Assembly: GCA_017621075.1 (NCBI GenBank)
Contig: JAGATV010000036.1
Location: 1 to 44,236 of the forward strand
Origin: Lachnospiraceae bacterium
GTDB taxonomy: Bacteria > Bacillota > Clostridia > Lachnospirales > Lachnospiraceae
DNA: 44,236 bases
Direction of reading: 5' to 3'
Part shown: positions 16,974-25,306 of the stretch, one piece after another
Position numbering within the stretch: the first letter of the stretch is position 1
How the letters are laid out: the number at the start of each line of letters is the position of its first letter
Translations under genes and position numbers: made by a program
Notes under the pieces: model-generated
Told to the model about the DNA's origin: nothing
The model's database searches: none
Seen by the model: the letters and a program-made list of their open reading frames with translations, nothing else

Positions 16974-17117
16974 ATGAAGAGAATTATCGGATTGATCCTC
17001 TTTTTCATAGCCATAGGCATGCTGCTCATGGTCATGGTACACAACAGGCTTTTGGGTCTGATCATTATCGGCTTACTGTTGTTCGTAGGGTATAACTGCT
17101 TCTGTGACGGCTGTTAA
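16974..17117 (+). CDS. 47-residue membrane microprotein
   Basis: A short frame of 48 codons including the stop. The product starts MKRIIGLILFFIAIGMLLMV and has two hydrophobic segments separated by a short polar turn (HNRLLG). It ends in a cysteine-containing tail, CFCDGC. The ribosome site is weak (GGGATG). Composition and position between gerW and the coiled-coil gene, in the same direction with short gaps, favour a real gene. I recall similar short membrane proteins annotated as hypothetical in Lachnospiraceae but cannot name a family. The function is unknown. Confidence 0.6.
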   Translation: MKRIIGLILFFIAIGMLLMVMVHNRLLGLIIIGLLLFVGYNCFCDGC

Positions 17118-17128
17118 GGGGCGATGAT

Positions 17129-17674
17129 ATGATTGATTGGGAAGAGATTATCAAAGCGGAGAGCGTGGAAGAATTGAAATCAGCCAAGCTTTGGCTCTTT
17201 CAGGAAAATATGCGTCTGGAAAATGAGCGCAGGGCTCTTGAAAAGGAGCAGAAAGATCTTGCGGAATCCAAAGACAGTTTTTTAAAGGAACGGGTCAGAT
17301 TCCGCGACGAACTGGAAGAACTGAACCGCCGTACCGTTCAGGAGCGAAAGCGTCTGCGGGAAGAAAATCTTTTTTTTGATAAGAAGATGGCGATCCTGCA
17401 GGATGGTTTCCGCCACCTGGAGGAAGATCGGAAAAGTTTTGAACAGAAAAAAAAGGATTGGGCGGAGGAACAGAATGCTCTGTCCCAAAAGGGGACAGGC
17501 ACCGACGGCGGAAATATCGGTGAAATTTTGTTCCGCAGCGTCAGCAATCCCCTGGGACTCAAGAAACGCTATAAAGATCTGGTAAAGATTTTTCATCCGG
17601 ACAACCTGTTCGGAGATGAGGAACTGTCGCAGCTCATCAACAAAGAGTTCCAAAAACGAAGGAAAGAAGAATAG
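17129..17674 (+). CDS. Coiled-coil protein with C-terminal J-domain-like segment
   Basis: A 181-residue soluble protein. Residues about 25-120 form a long, highly charged coiled coil (repeated E, K, R, L pattern). A short Gly/Thr linker follows, and then a C-terminal segment, LKKRYKDLVKIFHPDN, with HPD at residues 156-158. This looks like helix II, the HPD loop and helix III of a DnaJ J-domain that lacks helix I. A true J-domain would recruit and stimulate DnaK; whether this shortened form can is uncertain. GGGG precedes the ATG by six bases, and it is the last gene of the 15268 operon. Its stop codon lies inside a long hairpin. Confidence 0.75.
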   Translation: MIDWEEIIKAESVEELKSAKLWLFQENMRLENERRALEKEQKDLAESKDSFLKERVRFRDELEELNRRTVQERKRLREENLFFDKKMAILQDGFRHLEEDRKSFEQKKKDWAEEQNALSQKGTGTDGGNIGEILFRSVSNPLGLKKRYKDLVKIFHPDNLFGDEELSQLINKEFQKRRKEE

Positions 17675-17719
17675 ATTATCACATCTGTTTTCGTAGGTGT
17701 GGTAGTCTATTCTTCTTTC
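17662..17719 (+). terminator. Long 24-bp hairpin at the end of the operon (probable terminator)
   Basis: Bases 17662-17685 pair with 17696-17719 along all 24 positions (21 Watson-Crick, 3 G-T), with a 10-base loop. The stop codon of the preceding gene (17672-17674) is inside the left arm. There is no clean T tract after it, so it may be a terminator, an mRNA 3'-end stabiliser or an RNase III substrate. Confidence 0.6.
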
Positions 17720-17737
17720 TAAAATAATAAGCAAACA

Positions 17738-17766
17738 TTGACAAGATACGTGAAATCGATTATGCT
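17738..17766 (+). promoter_or_regulatory. Promoter of the C39-like gene
   Basis: Perfect TTGACA (17738-17743), a 17-base spacer and TATGCT (17761-17766). It implies a leader of about 100 bases before the ATG at 17872. Confidence 0.65.
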
Positions 17767-17871
17767 AGAACAATATATAATAAAATAGCTTTTTAACTAC
17801 AAAGGGGGCGATTATTAAGAGTGTAATAAGGGTAACCGAAAATTGTGTAGTGTGAACAAAGGAGAATGAAC

Positions 17872-18513
17872 ATGAAGAAAGTAATTATGAGTAGTATTTT
17901 AGCAATTTGTCTTTTGCTTAGTGGGGGTTCTGTATCAGCAAGTGGAATCAATGGTGATATGTCTTATGAAGAAGGAGCGCAAAGAGTCATCATCACTGAG
18001 GAAATGAAGCAAAGGGAGCAGGAAAAATTAGATAGTTTTCGAAAATCAAGGAGATATGACAGTTATGTTACATTACCGGTGACTCGTTATGAGCAGGAAA
18101 CTAATTATTATTGTGGACCTGCGACGGTAAATCAAGTAGTTTGTTATGTAACAGGAACTTACAGACAACAGTCTTTTTATGCAACAGAATTAGGCACTAC
18201 TACAGCCGGTACTGACATGACCAGAATCACCGGTGTTTTGAATGAATACATATATGAGGACCATTATGTATATTCCTCCATTGGCACCCGATCTGAATGG
18301 TTGGAAAAGATTCGATATAGTTTGGACTGTAATAGACCTGCAGTATTAGATATTAACACAGAAGATACAACTTTAGGATTTCCTTATACATCAGAAGGAC
18401 ATTTCGTAAATGTCAGTGGCTATGATGGAAGCAGCGGAACGGTAAGGATAACAGACCCAACGATCCTAATGGAAATGTATGGTATCCCATACGCAATCTA
18501 TAGCAGCGAATAA
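17872..18513 (+). CDS. Secreted C39-like cysteine peptidase family protein
   Basis: A 213-residue exported protein. The first 23 residues form a signal peptide (Lys-Lys, hydrophobic core, likely cleavage after VSA). A charged stretch (30-62) may be a propeptide. The papain-like core of the Peptidase_C39_2 type follows, with TNYYCGPATVNQVV (Cys81), EGHFVNVSGYD (His177) and ITDP (Asp195). The likely activity is proteolysis or peptide processing outside the cell; no partner peptide or ABC transporter lies beside it, so bacteriocin processing is not supported. The start at 17872 has AAAGGAG seven bases upstream; ATG 17866 is too close to it. The gene is clearly more AT-rich than its neighbours. 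Confidence 0.8.
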   Translation: MKKVIMSSILAICLLLSGGSVSASGINGDMSYEEGAQRVIITEEMKQREQEKLDSFRKSRRYDSYVTLPVTRYEQETNYYCGPATVNQVVCYVTGTYRQQSFYATELGTTTAGTDMTRITGVLNEYIYEDHYVYSSIGTRSEWLEKIRYSLDCNRPAVLDINTEDTTLGFPYTSEGHFVNVSGYDGSSGTVRITDPTILMEMYGIPYAIYSSE

Positions 18514-18537
18514 TAATCATTTCAGGAAGGCAATTAT

Positions 18538-19716
18538 ATGGTAAGATACCGAATTGGAATATTGTTTTTGGTCTGTGTCATCCTGGCTTGTGGCTGTAGT
18601 GATTCCACCGACACCTCTATGGTTGCAACGTCGGATAACAATACACAATCTTTCCATGAACAGACGCAGAACACCACAGATGCAAAGCAGGGGCAGGAAG
18701 CACTCCTGCAAATCATGAGTGTTGGTGATGGTTGGGAAGATACGGGTACAGCTTCCATTCCGCTTGATGAAGGCATTTCTTTCATAGGAGCCGTAGACGG
18801 AGGTTTTTTTTTCAGTGAAGAGACCGACCGAAAAGGTCCTAATCAGGATATTGTGGGATGCCGATATTATTTTCAGAGTAGTTCAGGAAAAAAAGAAATC
18901 CTGTTGGAAATTGAAGGGTATTACTATGCCACCTCCATGATCTGCGGGGATACCCTCATTTTTGCTGCCAGTTTATATGGCGATGAAGGAAACAATGGTA
19001 CCACCATATTCCGCATGGCGGAAGGGAAACCTGCCGAAGTCATTTTGGAGCAGTCAGATTTTATGCTTCCCGCACTCTATGATAATGGCGATGAGGTTAT
19101 CATGGTAGTCAGAGATAAGAGTGCGGATGGCAAAACTTCCGTCAGCCGCCTGGCCGTTTACGATCTGAATACCAAAGAAATGACTTTCATAGCAGAAACA
19201 GAACTGTCCAAATACGGGAACGGGGAACGGATTATCTGTGCCGGAGGCACTAAAGAAGATATTTATTATGCCGTAAAGAGTGTAAAGGAAATGCGGATTG
19301 TGAGATATTCCCGCACAGAAGACAGGATCGCAGCTGAGTGTGTGTCAGACAATTCCATTAATTTTATCACTGGTATGGATGATATAGTAGTCTTGTCTCA
19401 GACTTCCGATAAGGAATATTTAAAGGATGCAGGCTTTATCGGCATTCTGTCAGAGAATGATTTTGAAAAAGCCGCTGTGATTCCACTGATCACGGCAACC
19501 CATCCTATCAGAGAGGCACGGATGACGGAGGACGGACTGTATTTCCGGGCCCTTGAGTCTGCTTATTTGCTAAGGAAAGATTCCAATCTTTCCCTATATA
19601 CCTACAATCTGTCTGCAGGCAAAAGAGGTCATGCCTTTGATGTATGCGACAGCGGCATCCTGCTTTTGGAAGATGACTCCAATATACGCAAAGTTTCCGT
19701 AAGGAATGAAGATTAA
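18538..19716 (+). CDS. Putative lipoprotein with beta-propeller-like repeats
   Basis: A 392-residue exported protein with an N-terminal signal sequence ending ILACGC. Either Cys18 or Cys20 would be lipidated, followed by a Ser/Thr/Asn-rich tether. The body is made of repeated short beta-rich units (for example GFFFSEETDR, YYFQSSSGKKEILLEIEGYYYATSMICG, LYFRALESAYLLRKD), as in surface propeller proteins of the DUF5050 kind. I cannot assign a named family. AGGAAGG precedes the ATG. It lies 24 bases after the C39-like gene and was probably made from the same transcript, which suggests a surface function for the pair. Confidence 0.7.
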   Translation: MVRYRIGILFLVCVILACGCSDSTDTSMVATSDNNTQSFHEQTQNTTDAKQGQEALLQIMSVGDGWEDTGTASIPLDEGISFIGAVDGGFFFSEETDRKGPNQDIVGCRYYFQSSSGKKEILLEIEGYYYATSMICGDTLIFAASLYGDEGNNGTTIFRMAEGKPAEVILEQSDFMLPALYDNGDEVIMVVRDKSADGKTSVSRLAVYDLNTKEMTFIAETELSKYGNGERIICAGGTKEDIYYAVKSVKEMRIVRYSRTEDRIAAECVSDNSINFITGMDDIVVLSQTSDKEYLKDAGFIGILSENDFEKAAVIPLITATHPIREARMTEDGLYFRALESAYLLRKDSNLSLYTYNLSAGKRGHAFDVCDSGILLLEDDSNIRKVSVRNED

Positions 19717-19735
19717 AATTGAAAGATCATTACTA

Positions 19736-19769
19736 AAAATCCCCGGTTGTACAAACAACCGGGGATTTT
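19736..19769. terminator. Bidirectional intrinsic terminator
   Basis: Fourteen-base perfect stem AAAATCCCCGGTTG/CAACCGGGGATTTT (19736-19749 and 19756-19769) with a six-base loop. It lies between the lipoprotein gene and the convergent rpmB; both sides end in T/A runs suited to termination in both directions. Confidence 0.9.
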
Positions 19770-19794
19770 AAAATCAATTTAACCAACCAAAAGA

Positions 19795-19980
19795 TTAAGC
19801 ACGCTCAACAGCTCCGCTTCTTAAGCATCTGGTGCAGACATGTAATCTCTTAGAACCGCCATTCACTTTGCACTTAACGCTCTGCACGTTAGAATTCCAC
19901 ATTGCATTACTTCTTCTATGAGAATGGCTTACGTTATTACCAAAATGAACGCCCTTACCACAAATATCACACTTAGCCAT
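19795..19980 (-). CDS. rpmB: 50S ribosomal protein L28
   Basis: A 61-residue L28 of the zinc-ribbon type. Cysteine pairs CDIC (residues 4-7) and CTRC are present. Other conserved stretches are FGNNVSHSHRRSNAMWNSN and the basic middle. It is a structural protein of the large ribosomal subunit. The start at 19980 follows GAGGAGGTG, so the longer frame up to 20010 is not used. The gene stands alone with its own promoter and terminator, and is reverse to the Asp23-fakA genes beside it, the usual Firmicute arrangement. Confidence 0.97.
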   Translation of the reverse strand: MAKCDICGKGVHFGNNVSHSHRRSNAMWNSNVQSVKCKVNGGSKRLHVCTRCLRSGAVERA

Positions 19981-20019
19981 ATTGACACCTCCTCGACATG
20001 AATTACTCACAACAGTGAT

Positions 20020-20048
20020 ATATTAACAGAAAAATAAAAGAAAAGCAA
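20020..20048 (-). promoter_or_regulatory. Promoter of rpmB
   Basis: On the reverse strand, TTGCTT (20048-20043), a 17-base spacer and TAATAT (20025-20020), giving a leader of about 35 bases. Confidence 0.65.
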
Positions 20049-20155
20049 GTAAAAATATTTCTTTTTTTATATTTTTTGATTTTATGGTTTCTTTTTTCGG
20101 GGAAAGCTGTTAAAATACAATATATATGTCTGAAATTATTTAAGGAGGTTCTTAT

Positions 20156-20515
20156 ATGAAAGGTTCTTCTATGAATACCCATTTGGGAAGTATTGTCATT
20201 GACAATGAAGTGATTGCCCAGTATGCAGGAAGCGTTGCCGTAGAATGTTTTGGGATCGTGGGCATGGCCGGTGTCAATATGAAGGACGGTCTTGTGCGTC
20301 TTCTGAAGAAGGACAGCCTTACCAGAGGTATCAATGTATCCCTCAATAATAATAAACTGATTCTTGATTTCCATGTGATCGTAGCTTATGGCGTGAGTAT
20401 CATTGCCGTTTCAGACAATCTGATCAGCAACGTCAAATATAAAGTGGAAGAGTTCACCGGAATGGAGATTGAAAAAATCAACATCTTTGTAGAAGGTGTA
20501 AGAGTGATTGATTAA
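20156..20515 (+). CDS. Asp23/Gls24 family protein (YloU-like)
   Basis: A 119-residue Asp23/Gls24-domain protein. The pattern GSIVIDNEVIAQYAGSVAVECFGIVGMAG, then HVIVAYGVSIIAVSDNLISNVKYKVEEFTG, and the ending INIFVEGVRVID are typical. Family members associate with membrane anchors or envelope stress responses. In Bacillus the homologue YloU is encoded directly before the FakA-like YloV, as here. AAGGAGG precedes the ATG, and the next gene starts 14 bases after its stop. The exact role is unknown. Confidence 0.92.
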   Translation: MKGSSMNTHLGSIVIDNEVIAQYAGSVAVECFGIVGMAGVNMKDGLVRLLKKDSLTRGINVSLNNNKLILDFHVIVAYGVSIIAVSDNLISNVKYKVEEFTGMEIEKINIFVEGVRVID

Positions 20516-20529
20516 GGAGGATTTTTACT

Positions 20530-22236
20530 GTGGCTTTACAACAAATCGACGCTAAGATGCTTTCAAAGATGTTCTTGGCCGGAGCAAAGAATCTTGAAAA
20601 TAAAAAAGAGTGGATCAATGAACTGAATGTATTTCCCGTTCCGGACGGAGACACGGGCACGAATATGACCATGACCATCATGTCCGCTGCAAGGGAAGTT
20701 ACCGCACTGGGGGATGATGTGACCATGGAATCCCTGTGCAAAGCCATTTCCAGCGGTTCCTTAAGGGGCGCCAGAGGCAACTCCGGTGTTATCCTTTCCC
20801 AGTTATTCCGGGGCTTTACCAAAAGGATCAAAGAAGAATCTGTCATTACGATCCCCGTGTTGGCAGAAGCTTATGAAAAAGCAGTGGAAACCGCTTACAA
20901 AGCTGTTATGAAGCCCAAGGAGGGTACGATTCTTACCGTGGCAAAGGGTGCTTCAGAGAAGGCAAGGGCGCTTGCGGAGGACGGAACAGAAGATATGGAA
21001 ACCTTCCTTTCCGAAGTGATCGGACATGCACGGTATGTGTTGAGTCAGACTCCGGAAATGCTTCCTGTATTGAAACAGGCAGGGGTAGTGGATTCCGGCG
21101 GTCAAGGGCTGGTAGAGGTCCTGTCCGGCGCTTTTGACGCTTATCTGGGCAAAGAGATCGATCTTTCCATGCCGGACACTCCTGTGAAGGCAGCCCCTTA
21201 CGGAGTCAGCAGTGTTTCTTCCAGAGAAGCACAGGAAGAAGCAGATATCAAGTTCGGTTATTGCACCGAATTCATCATTTTGCTGAATAAGACTTTCAAC
21301 ATCAAGATGGAGATGGATTTCAAGGCATATCTGGAATCTATCGGTGACTCCATTGTGTGCATGGCGGATGACGATGTGGTAAAGGTGCATGTACACACCA
21401 ACGATCCCGGTCTGGCGATCCAGAAGGCATTAAAGTATGGAGCCCTTTCCAATCTGAAAATCGACAACATGAGACTGGAGCATCAGGAAAAGCTCTTCAA
21501 GATGGCAGAGAAGGAAGCAGCAGAAGCGAAAGCACAGACGGCTCCCCAGGAGGAAGCAAGAGTCGAAGAGCCTGCAAAGCCTTTCGGTTTCATTGCCGTT
21601 TCCATCGGTGACGGAGTCAATGAGATCTTTAAAAGTCTCGGCGTAGATTACATTATTGAAGGCGGACAGACCATGAATCCCAGCACCGCAGATATTCTGG
21701 ATGCCGTGGAGAAAGTCAATGCAGAGACGATCTTCGTCCTGCCCAACAATAAAAATATCATTCTGGCTGCGAACCAGGCGGCAGAACTGGTAACGGACAA
21801 GACCCTGTTAGTCATTCCCACCAAGACCATTCCCCAGGGTATTACCGCAGTGATCAATTTTGTACCTGAGATGTCTGCTGATGAAAACGAGCAGAACATG
21901 ATGCGTGAGATCGGCAATGTAAAGACGGGTCAGGTGACTTACGCCGTACGGGACACCATGATCGATGACAAGGAAATCAAGAAGGACGATTACATGGGCA
22001 TCGGAGATCAGGGTATCCTTTCGGTAGGTCTGGACATGATGACTGTCACGGAAGAAATGATAGCACAAATGCTGGATGAAGATTCCGAACTCATCAGCAT
22101 CTATTACGGTTCTGACGTGGAAGAGGATGCCGCTGAATCCCTTCGTGCAAAGATGGAAGAGACATATCCTGACTGTGACGTGGAATTGCAGTATGGCGGT
22201 CAGCCCATTTACTATTATGTGATTTCTGTGGAATAA
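20530..22236 (+). CDS. fakA: Fatty acid kinase catalytic subunit FakA-like (DAK2 domain protein, YloV)
   Basis: A 568-residue ATP-dependent kinase that would phosphorylate fatty acids carried by a DegV-type FakB partner, making acyl phosphates for phospholipid synthesis. The N-terminal DhaL/DAK2 domain has NVFPVPDGDTGTNM, with metal-binding acidic residues near 39-41, and SLRGARGNSGVILSQ. The middle domain follows from GYCTEFIIL, and the C-terminal DegV-like domain has FVLPNNKNIILAANQAAE. The start is GTG at 20530 after AAGGAGG. The length matches the family. A DegV/FakB-type gene lies at 24404, with recG between, which supports the fatty acid kinase role. Confidence 0.9.
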   Translation: MALQQIDAKMLSKMFLAGAKNLENKKEWINELNVFPVPDGDTGTNMTMTIMSAAREVTALGDDVTMESLCKAISSGSLRGARGNSGVILSQLFRGFTKRIKEESVITIPVLAEAYEKAVETAYKAVMKPKEGTILTVAKGASEKARALAEDGTEDMETFLSEVIGHARYVLSQTPEMLPVLKQAGVVDSGGQGLVEVLSGAFDAYLGKEIDLSMPDTPVKAAPYGVSSVSSREAQEEADIKFGYCTEFIILLNKTFNIKMEMDFKAYLESIGDSIVCMADDDVVKVHVHTNDPGLAIQKALKYGALSNLKIDNMRLEHQEKLFKMAEKEAAEAKAQTAPQEEARVEEPAKPFGFIAVSIGDGVNEIFKSLGVDYIIEGGQTMNPSTADILDAVEKVNAETIFVLPNNKNIILAANQAAELVTDKTLLVIPTKTIPQGITAVINFVPEMSADENEQNMMREIGNVKTGQVTYAVRDTMIDDKEIKKDDYMGIGDQGILSVGLDMMTVTEEMIAQMLDEDSELISIYYGSDVEEDAAESLRAKMEETYPDCDVELQYGGQPIYYYVISVE

Positions 22237-22245
22237 GACAGATAA

Positions 22246-22277
22246 GGGAGGCAGGAATTCTGTCTCCTTTTCTTTTT
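22246..22277 (+). terminator. Intrinsic terminator or attenuator between fakA and recG
   Basis: Stem GGAGGCAG/CTGTCTCC (22247-22254 and 22260-22267) with a GAATT loop, then TTTTCTTTTT. It ends just before the recG ribosome site, so read-through is likely to set recG level. Confidence 0.7.
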
Positions 22278-22287
22278 GGAGGTGGCT

Positions 22288-24345
22288 ATGAACCGGAATA
22301 CTCCCATTATGGAAGTGAAAGGTGTAGGAGAAAAGACCCGCAGGCTTTTTGAAAAACTGGATATCCTCACTGCAGGCGATCTTCTCGGGCATTATCCCAG
22401 AGATTATGAAACCTTTCAAAAACCCGTTCTTATAAAGGAAGCTCCCTGCGGTGAAGTGTCTGCCGTCTATGTGCAGGTGACCTCCATCCCCAATCAGAAG
22501 AAGGTGCGTAATCTGATAATCCTAAATGTAAATGTGAGGGATGCATCCGGCACCATGCAGCTTACCTTCTTCAATATGCCCTTTTTAAAAAAGATTTTAA
22601 AACCGGGGGGATATTATCTGTTCCGTGGTCTGGTGCAGAGCCGGGGAGCCTCAAAGATCATGGAGCAGCCAAAGCTGTATTCTTATGATGAATATCAGAA
22701 ACAGACAGACCGGCTTAAGCCAAGATATGCCCTTACCAAAGGGCTGACCAATCAGACGCTGCAAAAGACTGTACAGCAGGTGCTCTCCCTGTATGAGTTC
22801 GAGGAAGAGTATTATCCGATGGAACTATTGGAAAAATACCATATCATCCCTTATAAGGAAGCTGTTTTTGGTATTCATTTCCCGGCGGATGCAGAAATGC
22901 TTTCCAAAGCCAGAAACCGCCTGGTCTTTGACGAATTCTTTTCCTTTCTCTTAGGGCTTCGAAAAAACAGGGATCTGACAGAAGGCCTTAAAAATGCTTA
23001 TCCCATGTTTGAGACTGCCGACACGGTACGGTTTTTGGAGCAGTTACCCTTTTTACTGACGAACGCCCAGAAAAGAGTGTGGCAGGAGTTAAGACAGGAT
23101 ATGGGGAGTCCTTACTGCATGAACCGGCTGATCCAGGGCGACGTGGGTTCCGGCAAGACTATTGTGGCTGTGCTGGCACTTTTAATGTGTGTGGCAAATG
23201 GTTACCAGGGGGCAATGATGGCGCCCACAGAGGTTCTTGCCATGCAGCATTTTGAAACCATTTCCGGATATACCAGGGAATATCATCTGGCTTTCCGCCC
23301 GGTACTTTTAGTGGGCTCTATGACAGCAAAAGAGAAACGGGAAGCCTATTCCCTCATCGCTTCCGGGGAAGCCAATCTGATCATCGGCACCCACGCTCTG
23401 ATCCAGGGGAAGGCAGTATACAAATCGCTTGCGCTGGTAGTCACTGACGAACAGCACCGTTTCGGTGTCCGACAGCGGGAACACCTTGCCGCAAAGGGAA
23501 AAGATCCGCATGTCCTGGTCATGAGTGCCACACCCATTCCCAGGACCCTGGCCATCATTTTGTACGGTGATCTGCATATTTCCGTGATGGACGAACTGCC
23601 TGCCGACCGTCTTCCCATCAAAAATTGTGTGGTCAATACCTCCTACAGACCCAAGGCTTATGCTTTTATCGCCAAGGAAGTAGCTGCCGGAAGACAGGCT
23701 TATGTGATCTGTCCCCAAGTGGAAGAAGGCGAGCTTGAAGATGTGGAAAATGTGGTGGATTACACAGAAAAGCTGCGCTCTGCGTTGCCGGCAGACATCC
23801 AGGTGGCATATCTTCACGGGAAAATGCGTCCTTCTGACAAGAATAAGATCATGGAAGAATTTGCTGCACACAATATTGACGTACTGGTGTCCACTACAGT
23901 CATCGAGGTTGGGATCAATGTGCCCAACGCCACTGTGATGATGGTGGAGAACGCTGAACGCTTCGGACTGGCACAGCTCCACCAGCTTCGGGGCCGTGTA
24001 GGGCGTGGGGAACATCAGAGCTATTGTATCTTTGTAAGCAGTAAGGAGCAGAAGGAAACCATGGAAAGACTGGAGATCTTAAATAAGTCCAATGACGGTT
24101 TCCATATTGCATCCGAGGACTTGAAACTGCGTGGCCCCGGGGAACTGATGGGCGTCAGACAGAGCGGTGCTTTTTCCTTTACACTGGGAGATATCTATTC
24201 CGATGCCGGTATCCTGAAACAGGCATCCGATGCGGTGGAGCAGCTTCTTTTGGACGATCATGAACTGAAGAAGGAAGAACACAGACTGCTTCGGGAACAC
24301 TATGAGCAAATCCGGCAAGGCAGTGTTGACTTTCGGACTATATAA
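22288..24345 (+). CDS. recG: ATP-dependent DNA helicase RecG
   Basis: A 685-residue superfamily 2 helicase that reverses stalled replication forks and branch-migrates junctions. The N-terminal wedge/OB domain begins MEVKGVGEKTRRLFEKL. The helicase core has GDVGSGKT (Walker A), the variant DEQH box in DEQHRFGV, SATPIPRTLA, and motif VI in QLRGRVGRGEHQSYC, followed by the TRG-type C-terminal region. The start at 22288 follows GGAGGTGG; an upstream TTG is unlikely. The length is usual for Firmicutes. Confidence 0.97.
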   Translation: MNRNTPIMEVKGVGEKTRRLFEKLDILTAGDLLGHYPRDYETFQKPVLIKEAPCGEVSAVYVQVTSIPNQKKVRNLIILNVNVRDASGTMQLTFFNMPFLKKILKPGGYYLFRGLVQSRGASKIMEQPKLYSYDEYQKQTDRLKPRYALTKGLTNQTLQKTVQQVLSLYEFEEEYYPMELLEKYHIIPYKEAVFGIHFPADAEMLSKARNRLVFDEFFSFLLGLRKNRDLTEGLKNAYPMFETADTVRFLEQLPFLLTNAQKRVWQELRQDMGSPYCMNRLIQGDVGSGKTIVAVLALLMCVANGYQGAMMAPTEVLAMQHFETISGYTREYHLAFRPVLLVGSMTAKEKREAYSLIASGEANLIIGTHALIQGKAVYKSLALVVTDEQHRFGVRQREHLAAKGKDPHVLVMSATPIPRTLAIILYGDLHISVMDELPADRLPIKNCVVNTSYRPKAYAFIAKEVAAGRQAYVICPQVEEGELEDVENVVDYTEKLRSALPADIQVAYLHGKMRPSDKNKIMEEFAAHNIDVLVSTTVIEVGINVPNATVMMVENAERFGLAQLHQLRGRVGRGEHQSYCIFVSSKEQKETMERLEILNKSNDGFHIASEDLKLRGPGELMGVRQSGAFSFTLGDIYSDAGILKQASDAVEQLLLDDHELKKEEHRLLREHYEQIRQGSVDFRTI

Positions 24346-24403
24346 CAGTAAAATGTAACAAACGACAGTAAAGCGAAAATAAGAGAAGGAACAAGGTGTT
24401 GAC

Positions 24404-25276
24404 ATGGCAAAAATCGCAATTGTTACAGACAGTAATAGCGGGATCACACAGACACAGGCAAAGGAACTGGGCGTCTGCGTCCTGCCCATGCCTTTTATGA
24501 TCGGTACAGAGACTTATTATGAAGATATCAATCTGTCCCAGAAAGATTTTTTTGAAAAATTGAAATCAGGGGAAGCAATCAGTACCAGCCAGCCTTCTCC
24601 CGAATCCGTGACCAAACTTTGGGATGATCTTCTGCAGGAATATGATCAGATCGTACACATTCCCATGAGCAGCGGTCTTTCCGGTTCCTGCCAAAGCGCC
24701 ATGATGCTGGCCCAGGACTATGAAGGCCGAGTGGAAGTGGTAAATAATCAGCGGATTTCCGTTACCCAGCGCCAGTCCTGCCTGGATGCCAAACTTTTGG
24801 TGGAGAAAGGCCTGAATGCCAAAGAGGTGAAAGCATTCTTAGAGGAAGACAAATTTAACAGCACCATCTATATTATGCTGGACACCCTGTATTATCTGAA
24901 AAAGGGCGGCAGGATCACTCCTGCAGCGGCAGCTATCGGTACTATGCTGCGCTTAAAACCGGTGCTTACCATCCAGGGAGAAAAGCTGGATGCCTTTGCC
25001 AAAGCCCGCACTACCAACCAGGGCAAGTCCATCATGATCAATGCCGTCAAAAACGATATCGAGACACGTTTCGGCGGTTTCGGAGACGGCAAGGGTATCT
25101 GGATGCAGATAGCCTATACGGATGACAGAGAAGCGGCAGAGGCTTTCAAGGAAGAAGTACTTGCCCAGTTCCCCGGCTGCGACATTCATATGGACCCCCT
25201 CTCCTTAAGCGTCGCCTGCCATATCGGACCGGGTGCCCTGGCATTGGCCTGCTGTAAAAAGATTTTCCTTTCTTAA
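24404..25276 (+). CDS. DegV family protein (FakB-type fatty-acid binding)
   Basis: A 290-residue DegV/EDD-fold protein. The N-terminal domain starts MAKIAIVTDSNSGIT and has ISTSQPSPESV and IPMSSGLSGSCQSA, which form the fatty-acid head-group site. The second domain contains YYLKKGGRIT and KPVLTIQGEKL. DegV proteins bind a fatty acid and present it to FakA for phosphorylation. The fakA homologue is 2.2 kb upstream, so this is a plausible FakB. A ribosome site AGAAGGA lies before the ATG, 59 bases after recG. Which fatty acid it binds is not readable. Confidence 0.92.
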   Translation: MAKIAIVTDSNSGITQTQAKELGVCVLPMPFMIGTETYYEDINLSQKDFFEKLKSGEAISTSQPSPESVTKLWDDLLQEYDQIVHIPMSSGLSGSCQSAMMLAQDYEGRVEVVNNQRISVTQRQSCLDAKLLVEKGLNAKEVKAFLEEDKFNSTIYIMLDTLYYLKKGGRITPAAAAIGTMLRLKPVLTIQGEKLDAFAKARTTNQGKSIMINAVKNDIETRFGGFGDGKGIWMQIAYTDDREAAEAFKEEVLAQFPGCDIHMDPLSLSVACHIGPGALALACCKKIFLS

Positions 25277-25306
25277 GAAGGCTTCCAACAAAATATGCCC
25301 TGATAC

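Noticed and set aside
17806-17850. Possible leader peptide after AAAGGGGGCG in the C39-like leader
   Set aside because: The only candidate start is ATT, and the short frame shows nothing special.
17872-18513. Bacteriocin-processing peptidase
   Set aside because: There is a signal peptide, but no ABC transporter or precursor peptide gene with a double-glycine leader nearby.
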